Shown here one piece after another: positions 59,520 to 64,000 of a stretch of DNA of 64,000 bases. The stretch is from assembly GCA_947626755.1 (NCBI GenBank), contig CANQTP010000011.1, positions 1 to 64,000 of the forward strand. Direction: 5' to 3'. The notes beneath the pieces were generated by a model. The model was not told the DNA's origin and searched no databases. It saw nothing but the letters and a program-made list of their open reading frames with translations. Each line of letters starts with the position of its first letter. The first letter of the stretch is position 1. Origin of the DNA: an uncultured Clostridia bacterium (lineage in GTDB: Bacteria; Bacillota; Clostridia; Oscillospirales; Ruminococcaceae). The position numbers were made by a program, and so were the translations under genes.

Positions 59520-59978
59520 TTATTCACCCATGGTAAATATTGTATTCTGTCGGCGGTAGGAGTCGTTGTCCTTTTGCATAAGTTCGGCATTCACCGCGCG
59601 TAGCTGCTTTTCAAGGCGGAATTTTTCCTCACCTGACGCATATTTTAGTTTTTTCTGAATTTCCTCGGCTTTTTCCTTTATCATTTTTATCTCGGAATCA
59701 ACCTTATCGGTGTTGGCGGTGCATTTTTCGCCGCCTTCGGGCGAATCACCTTCAGGCGAATCGTAATTTATGCGGGGTTCGCCGTTTTCGTCCTCGGAAA
59801 CGCTGTAAAGACCTATAGGCTGATCCTTTTCCGACTCTGAATATTCGTCAAATTTCTTTGCAGGAGTATGTTCGGGAATGGAGTTTTCCTTTTCGGGAAC
59901 ATTCTCTTCCGATTTTTTCACCTGAGAAATATCCGGCATCATGGCAGCGCGATTCTGCGAAATTTCGGAAATATTCAT
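59520..59978 (-). CDS. 152-residue polar coiled-coil protein, unknown
   Basis: ATG 59978 is set by AGCAAGGAGGTAATACAT. The protein starts MNISEISQNRAAMMPDISQV, is very rich in Glu, Asp, Pro and Ser, with a DSPEGDSPEGG stretch and a C-terminal coiled coil (SEIKMIKEKAEEIQKKLKY). No signal or membrane segment. It loosely resembles SprA-related proteins, which I cannot confirm. A promoter with a palindrome at the start site lies just upstream. It is monocistronic. Confidence 0.55.
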   Translation of the reverse strand: MNISEISQNRAAMMPDISQVKKSEENVPEKENSIPEHTPAKKFDEYSESEKDQPIGLYSVSEDENGEPRINYDSPEGDSPEGGEKCTANTDKVDSEIKMIKEKAEEIQKKLKYASGEEKFRLEKQLRAVNAELMQKDNDSYRRQNTIFTMGE

Positions 59979-60008
59979 ATGTATTACCTCCTTGCTGTAA
60001 ATAATTAT

Positions 60009-60061
60009 TCTGAACGGGTATCGTTCAGATAGATAATACCACATTTCCGGCTTCTTAACAA
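60009..60061 (-). promoter_or_regulatory. Promoter with palindrome at the start site
   Basis: Minus-strand TTGTTA (60056-60061) and TATTAT (60033-60038), 17-base spacer. TCTGAACG (60009-60016) and CGTTCAGA (60022-60029) form an 8-bp inverted repeat at the transcription start and could be an operator. Confidence 0.6.
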
Positions 60062-60104
60062 TGGGGGGCAATTTGTTTACATAAACTTTACAATTGCCGA
60101 TCCA

Positions 60105-61628
60105 TCAGCCAATCTTATTAAGTTCGTCAAGGAGAGTTTTCTTGGCTTCGAGACTCTTCATGCCCTTTGAGAACAGGCAGTCCATGCGGTAACGAATGTA
60201 ATCTTCATAAAGCTTCGTTCCGAATACGTTTTCCTCAATAAGCTTCTTGTAGGAATCGGTGTTCATGTTTCCTGAAATTATATACAGCAGTTTTTCCAGA
60301 GCCTGCATCTTCTTGTCGTCCTCGGAAAGAGTCTTTGAAGCGGGGAGAGCGTTCATTTCCACAAGGTAATGTCTCTTGTCGGAACGTATAGAATAGCTCT
60401 TTGACTCAAGATTTCCGAGAGTACGGATAATATTGGTGTTAAGAGCGGGTTCCGCAAACGGGAACATACGCAGCGGCAGATCTTCTTCCTCAACTTCAAT
60501 GTAGATCGCTTTGTCACAGGCAGGAGCAAGGATCACCTTGTAAATGTCCGTGAACCAGTATGTGCCTTCGTCATTGAATGTAAGGGGATACTTGTAGCCT
60601 TTCATATCCGCGCTGAGGGCAAATTCCAGAACGGGTTCTCTGCCTGCGGTGTAGTAACTGTCATGGTTGACGGAGCATTTTTCGTTGGTTATGTCGGTCA
60701 GCCTTTCAACGGTGAAATCTCCCACATCGTCCTTGTCCTCGTCAAGGAATGTGCGCACGCCGTCAAAAGTGTTGACATAAAGGTTATTTGCAAAATCCTT
60801 TGAACAGATGAATTTGTTGAAACGGCTCATGGCGTCCGCCATAACATCGTCAACAACAAGATCATCGCTTTCGTTGTATGAGTATTCGTCAATGACGTAT
60901 CCTTTCAGAGCTTCCTTGACGGTGGTGTCCTCATCGGGAGTAAGTTCGGTGAAATTGAAGCGGTAATAGATCTGTTCCATCATGATTTCAAGAGGGATCT
61001 CGCCGCTTATGTATTTGAAACGGTCATTATTGAGCAGCATAGCCATTTTGGGAAGGATCTTCTGCTTTGCGGACTCGGTGGTGGTGATCTTGTTGGACAT
61101 TATTCCCAGACAAACAAGGAATTCCGCATAGTCCTTCATTACCGTCTGTTCGTTGAGGTAGTTGAAGAAATATCCGTAAACATATCCTGCAAAGAATTCT
61201 TTCAGACCGTTGAAAAGGTCGGGATCCTTGCTTACTTCTTCGATATACTTATCCCTGAAAGGCGCAGCATTTTCGGGAGCAATGGACTTGCTTCCGCCGT
61301 TAAGGGATACCAGTCTTTTTTCCTGACCCTTGAAGAAAAGTTTCAGGTACGTGTTGTAACGCATGGTTTTTGCGCCGTTTGTAAGATCTTCATGGAAAGT
61401 CCATATCAGGAACGCGCGGTGCATATTTCTTATTGTTTCGGCAGAGGACTCTATAAGCCCGTTGACGTCGATCTCCACATTTGAGCCGAACTTTGAAGTT
61501 TTGTTGAAGTCGGAAAGTATCTTTCCCAGTTCTTCTTTGAATGCGGCGTGTGCGGGAGATTTCTCCATGAATATTACCGAATCAAGTATTTCGGGACCGG
61601 TAACTGTAAGATCGAAAAGGACACTCAT
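60105..61628 (-). CDS. 507-residue protein of unknown function
   Basis: A 507-residue soluble, mostly helical protein. No family was recognised. Starts MSVLFDLTVTGPEILDSVIF with AACGGAGCATAAA before it. A central beta-rich part (about 300-400: EPVLEFALSADMKGYKYPLTF, core only, and YIEVEEEDLPLRMFPFAEP) is flanked by helical regions. Several long acidic loops suggest protein-protein contacts. It has its own leader between pyrE and the polar protein gene. A structural search is the only way to place it. Confidence 0.6.
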   Translation of the reverse strand: MSVLFDLTVTGPEILDSVIFMEKSPAHAAFKEELGKILSDFNKTSKFGSNVEIDVNGLIESSAETIRNMHRAFLIWTFHEDLTNGAKTMRYNTYLKLFFKGQEKRLVSLNGGSKSIAPENAAPFRDKYIEEVSKDPDLFNGLKEFFAGYVYGYFFNYLNEQTVMKDYAEFLVCLGIMSNKITTTESAKQKILPKMAMLLNNDRFKYISGEIPLEIMMEQIYYRFNFTELTPDEDTTVKEALKGYVIDEYSYNESDDLVVDDVMADAMSRFNKFICSKDFANNLYVNTFDGVRTFLDEDKDDVGDFTVERLTDITNEKCSVNHDSYYTAGREPVLEFALSADMKGYKYPLTFNDEGTYWFTDIYKVILAPACDKAIYIEVEEEDLPLRMFPFAEPALNTNIIRTLGNLESKSYSIRSDKRHYLVEMNALPASKTLSEDDKKMQALEKLLYIISGNMNTDSYKKLIEENVFGTKLYEDYIRYRMDCLFSKGMKSLEAKKTLLDELNKIG

Positions 61629-61706
61629 TTTATGCTCCGTTTCTCAGCGGCTGAAAATTTATTATCGCCCTTGCCCCGTCTGCCGCTGTCGGCGGGAAGC
61701 GAAAAA

Positions 61707-62360
61707 TCATACTCCGTAAACGCTGCGGTATTCCAGCATCTTGTCAAGATATTCTCTGCCGGGAACAATACCGTCCCTGATGGCGTCTATAATGTCGTCC
61801 ATGTTGACTATGGAATAGATATTTATGCCGAATTCGTCCTTTATGTCCTGAACTGCAGACTTGTCGCTGTTAAGACCTTTCTCCATGCGGTCAGCCTGAA
61901 TGACCATTCCCGTGACCTTGACGTCTGCGGCGTCTTTAAGTTTCGGAAGAACTTCCCGCAGAGCCTTTCCCGAAGTGACAACGTCCTCGATGATAACGAC
62001 TTTCTCGCCTGCGGTGAGCTGTTTTCCCACAATAACTCCGCCTTCGCCGTGATCTTTGGCTTCTTTTCTGTCAAAGCAGTAATTTGCGTCAATGCCGAAT
62101 TTATTATAAAGTGCGGCGGCAGTTGTCACCGCAAGGGGAATGCCCTTATATGCGGGACCGAACAGCGTTTCAAACTCAATGCCGTTGTCGTGGATACATT
62201 CCGCATAGAATTCGCCCAGCCTTGCAAGCTGCGCACCTGTCTTATAGTTTCCCGAATTCATGAAGTAGGGAGACTTCCTTCCGCTTTTCAGGGTAAATTC
62301 CCCGAAAGTGAGGACTCCGCTGTCAACCATAAATTTAATAAAGTCCTGTTTGTAGCTCAT
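61707..62360 (-). CDS. pyrE: Orotate phosphoribosyltransferase
   Basis: A 217-residue enzyme making orotidine monophosphate from orotate and PRPP. The PRPP motif is KVVIIEDVVTSGKAL (about 123-137), with FTLKSGRKSPYFMNSG and FGPAYKGIPLAVTTA. ATG 62360 (MSYKQDFIKF) follows GGAAAGGATATTGCT; an upstream in-frame ATG at 62387 has no ribosome site. It has its own promoter and no other pyrimidine gene nearby. Confidence 0.95.
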   Translation of the reverse strand: MSYKQDFIKFMVDSGVLTFGEFTLKSGRKSPYFMNSGNYKTGAQLARLGEFYAECIHDNGIEFETLFGPAYKGIPLAVTTAAALYNKFGIDANYCFDRKEAKDHGEGGVIVGKQLTAGEKVVIIEDVVTSGKALREVLPKLKDAADVKVTGMVIQADRMEKGLNSDKSAVQDIKDEFGINIYSIVNMDDIIDAIRDGIVPGREYLDKMLEYRSVYGV

Positions 62361-62434
62361 AGCAATATCCTTTCCAATGTTTGCCAAAATAAGGCAGAGT
62401 AAAACATTAATATAATTTTCATAGATACAGTTAA

Positions 62435-62463
62435 ATTATATCATAATTTTTTGCTAAAATCAA
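62435..62463 (-). promoter_or_regulatory. pyrE promoter
   Basis: Minus-strand TTGATT (62458-62463) and TATAAT (62435-62440), 17-base spacer. Confidence 0.75.
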
Positions 62464-62485
62464 CACGCTATTTCATATAAAAAAT

Positions 62486-62514
62486 TTGCAATTTTTATTG
62501 CAATATGCTAAAAT
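62486..62514 (+). promoter_or_regulatory. trmB promoter
   Basis: TTGCAA (62486-62491) and TAAAAT (62509-62514), 17-base spacer, 43 bases before trmB. It diverges from the pyrE promoter. Confidence 0.75.
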
Positions 62515-62557
62515 ATAGTTTGTAAATATTCAAAAAAGGATAGGAAAGGAAAATTTT

Positions 62558-63214
62558 ATGAGAATAAGAAGAAAAAAATGGGCGCGACCCGAACTGGCAA
62601 TTTGTCCCTATTATATCGAGAACGCCGCCGAACACAAGGGAAAGTGGAACGAAGTTTTCCCGAATGACAGACCGCTTTATGCCGAGCTTGGCTGCGGAAA
62701 GGGCTGGTTCGCGGCGCAGGCGGCTCTGAAATATCCCGAAATAAACTGGCTTGCCATGGATATTAAAAGCGATATGCTGGGAGTTGCCAGAAGGACGGTG
62801 GAAAAAGCTTTCTCCGAAGCGGGCAGGGAAGTTGATAATCTGAAACTTGTTTCCCAGAATATAGAAATGATACTTACGTCCTTTGACGAAAACGACAGGA
62901 TAGACAGGCTTTACATAAATTTCTGCAATCCGTGGCCCAAGGACAAGCATAACAAGCGGCGGCTCACCCATACAAGGCAGTTGAAGCAGTACCGCGTTTT
63001 CCTGAAAGATGGCGGCGAGATACATTTCAAGACCGACGATGACGAGCTTTTTGAGGAATCGCTTGACTATTTTGCCGAGTCTGGTTTTGAAATAAAGTAC
63101 CTTACCCGCGATCTGCACGGTTCAGACTATCCCGACAATCTTGTTACCGAGCATGAAAAGATGTTTACCGAAGAAGGAAAGAAGATAAAGTTCCTTATAG
63201 CCGTAAAGAAGTGA
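62558..63214 (+). CDS. trmB: tRNA (guanine-46-N7)-methyltransferase
   Basis: A 218-residue SAM-dependent methyltransferase that makes m7G46 in tRNA. The SAM-binding motif is [16 protein letters not shown], and the family motif is [15 protein letters not shown], followed by [15 protein letters not shown]. Length and order match TrmB. Ribosome site GGAAAGGAAAATTTT precedes ATG 62558. Monocistronic with its own promoter and hairpin terminator. Confidence 0.95.
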   Translation: MRIRRKKWARPELAICPYYIENAAEHKGKWNEVFPNDRPLYAELGCGKGWFAAQAALKYPEINWLAMDIKSDMLGVARRTVEKAFSEAGREVDNLKLVSQNIEMILTSFDENDRIDRLYINFCNPWPKDKHNKRRLTHTRQLKQYRVFLKDGGEIHFKTDDDELFEESLDYFAESGFEIKYLTRDLHGSDYPDNLVTEHEKMFTEEGKKIKFLIAVKK

Positions 63215-63219
63215 TAAGC

Positions 63220-63256
63220 AAGCCGCGCCGATGATATTATCGGCGCGGCTTTGATG
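63220..63256 (+). terminator. trmB terminator
   Basis: AAGCCGCGCCGAT (63220-63232) pairs perfectly with ATCGGCGCGGCTT (63239-63251), followed by TGATG. It lacks a strong T run on the plus strand; it may be bidirectional with the minus-strand gene. Confidence 0.7.
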
Positions 63257-63275
63257 TTAGAAGTTCCGGAGAATT

Positions 63276-64000
63276 TTAAATTTTCGGAGGTTTGATCTCG
63301 GGCATGGAATCCGACAGCATATCAAATTCCTTGTTTTTGCCCGGTCTGCTGAAGAATATGTCAGGATCGATAGGATCGTCAAGGCGTTTCTGACCGATCT
63401 CGGGACTTTTGTTTTTCTTGGGTTTCTTTTCATCTTCTTCGTCAAACTGAACAGCAAACGGGTTGTTGACAACTTCTTTCTGTCTTTTGCCGTATTTTGC
63501 CTGCATCTTTTTGTGAGCGGCACGGTTATTTTCAATAGAAGCATTGATCTGTTCCTGCAATTTTTTCAGGTCAAGATCGGGGTTGCTCTCGCTTTCGGAA
63601 GAGTCCGTTTCTTCGGGGACAGACGCTGCGGGTTCCGATGCGTAATAGTCCGCTGTATCTGCAAAGGCAAATGCATCAAGACCGTCACCAATGGGTTCGG
63701 ACGTCTCCTCGTAAACGGATCCGCTTGTTTTGCCAAACTCGCTTTCCTCGGCAAGCATTTCCATTTCATGCTTCATCTTTTCGAGATCACCGGAAAGTTC
63801 CTCGGATCTATGAACAGGCGCAGGCGTCTCTTCATATGCGGGAGCGGATTCCTGATATTCGGAAACGTCAGCTTCTTCCTCTCCGCGCCTTGCAGCTTCC
63901 AGAGCGGCTTGTTCCGCAGCTTTTTTAGCGGCTTCCTGTTCCGCGGCGGCTTTTGCCTTGGCAAGCTCCTGAACAGCGTTCATTGCTCTTTTGCTTGCGG
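63276..64000 (-). CDS. Coiled-coil protein, partial (runs off the right edge)
   Basis: The frame remains open to the window edge through codons reading ASKRAM before MNAVQELAKAKAAAEQEAAK, so the true start may be outside. The visible 235 residues show an Ala/Lys/Glu-rich coiled coil (1-40), an acidic Glu/Ser/Pro-rich linker and a lysine-rich region KKPKKNKSPEIGQKR. No family recognised. It is cytosolic, perhaps a scaffold. The plus-strand trmB terminator lies before its stop. Confidence 0.55.
   Translation of the reverse strand, partial: ASKRAMNAVQELAKAKAAAEQEAAKKAAEQAALEAARRGEEEADVSEYQESAPAYEETPAPVHRSEELSGDLEKMKHEMEMLAEESEFGKTSGSVYEETSEPIGDGLDAFAFADTADYYASEPAASVPEETDSSESESNPDLDLKKLQEQINASIENNRAAHKKMQAKYGKRQKEVVNNPFAVQFDEEDEKKPKKNKSPEIGQKRLDDPIDPDIFFSRPGKNKEFDMLSDSMPEIKPPKI

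Overview
The window reads as chromosomal DNA from a low-to-mid GC, spore-forming member of the Clostridia, most likely an Oscillospirales/Ruminococcus-like gut or rumen bacterium. The evidence is a gerA-type spore germination operon, a CdaA/CdaR c-di-AMP module, Firmicutes-type promoters (TTGACA, 17 bp, TATAAT) with AGGAGG ribosome sites, and many families typical of this group (DUF5685, DUF4364, DUF421/DUF4363, LRR lipoprotein, Big2-GH25 lysozyme). The species assignment is inference. There is no rRNA operon, CRISPR array or prophage. One tRNA gene and one IS1-like element are present.

Layout. 0-1.3 kb: AT-rich ground with an IS1-like transposase split by a frameshift at an A8 tract. 1.3-3.4 kb: DUF5685 protein, a J-domain-like protein without HPD, and a membrane protein. 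3.4-7.3 kb: tyrA, a small membrane protein, ychF and a GH26-like cytosolic glycosidase. 7.3-7.6 kb: an intergenic inverted-repeat cassette. 7.6-11.6 kb: cdaA, cdaR and an FAD oxidoreductase. 11.6-18.1 kb (minus): a seven-gene cell-wall operon, ftsE-ftsX-M23 peptidase-S41 protease-small membrane protein-helical repeat protein-RyR/TrkA_N protein, preceded by a candidate structured RNA and a terminator. 18.2-19.4 kb: a PucR/CdaR-type regulator. 19.8-27 kb (minus): LRR lipoprotein, then shikimate genes aroF-aroB-aroA-aroC, a membrane protein and DUF4364. The LRR gene has a long leader containing a terminator. 27-29.5 kb: small protein, TadA-GNAT fusion and a degenerate CPBP protein.

29.6-38.3 kb is a metal-homeostasis block. 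It holds csoR-copA-copZ-DUF1858 under two tandem CsoR-like operators, then an SOS-box-associated DNA repair pair (radical SAM plus DUF4130), tRNA-Arg(CCU), and an ArsR-type sensor with a Cd/Zn P-type ATPase. 38.2-44.4 kb: esterase, small membrane protein, gerAA-AB-AC and DUF421-DUF4363. 44.4-47.8 kb: Big2-GH25 lysozyme and asnB.

48.0-55.7 kb is the most unusual block. A dynamin-like GTPase, an M48-like protein with an altered zinc motif (CECGH) and a second dynamin-like GTPase form one operon. Directly downstream, under its own promoter, lies yceG-telA. A 53-residue protein gene diverges from the dynamin promoter region. I propose a membrane-stress or membrane-remodelling system. 56.2-59.4 kb: ECF sigma factor, anti-sigma-like membrane protein and VWA lipoprotein. 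59.5-64 kb: two unrecognised proteins, pyrE, trmB and a partial coiled-coil protein running off the right edge.
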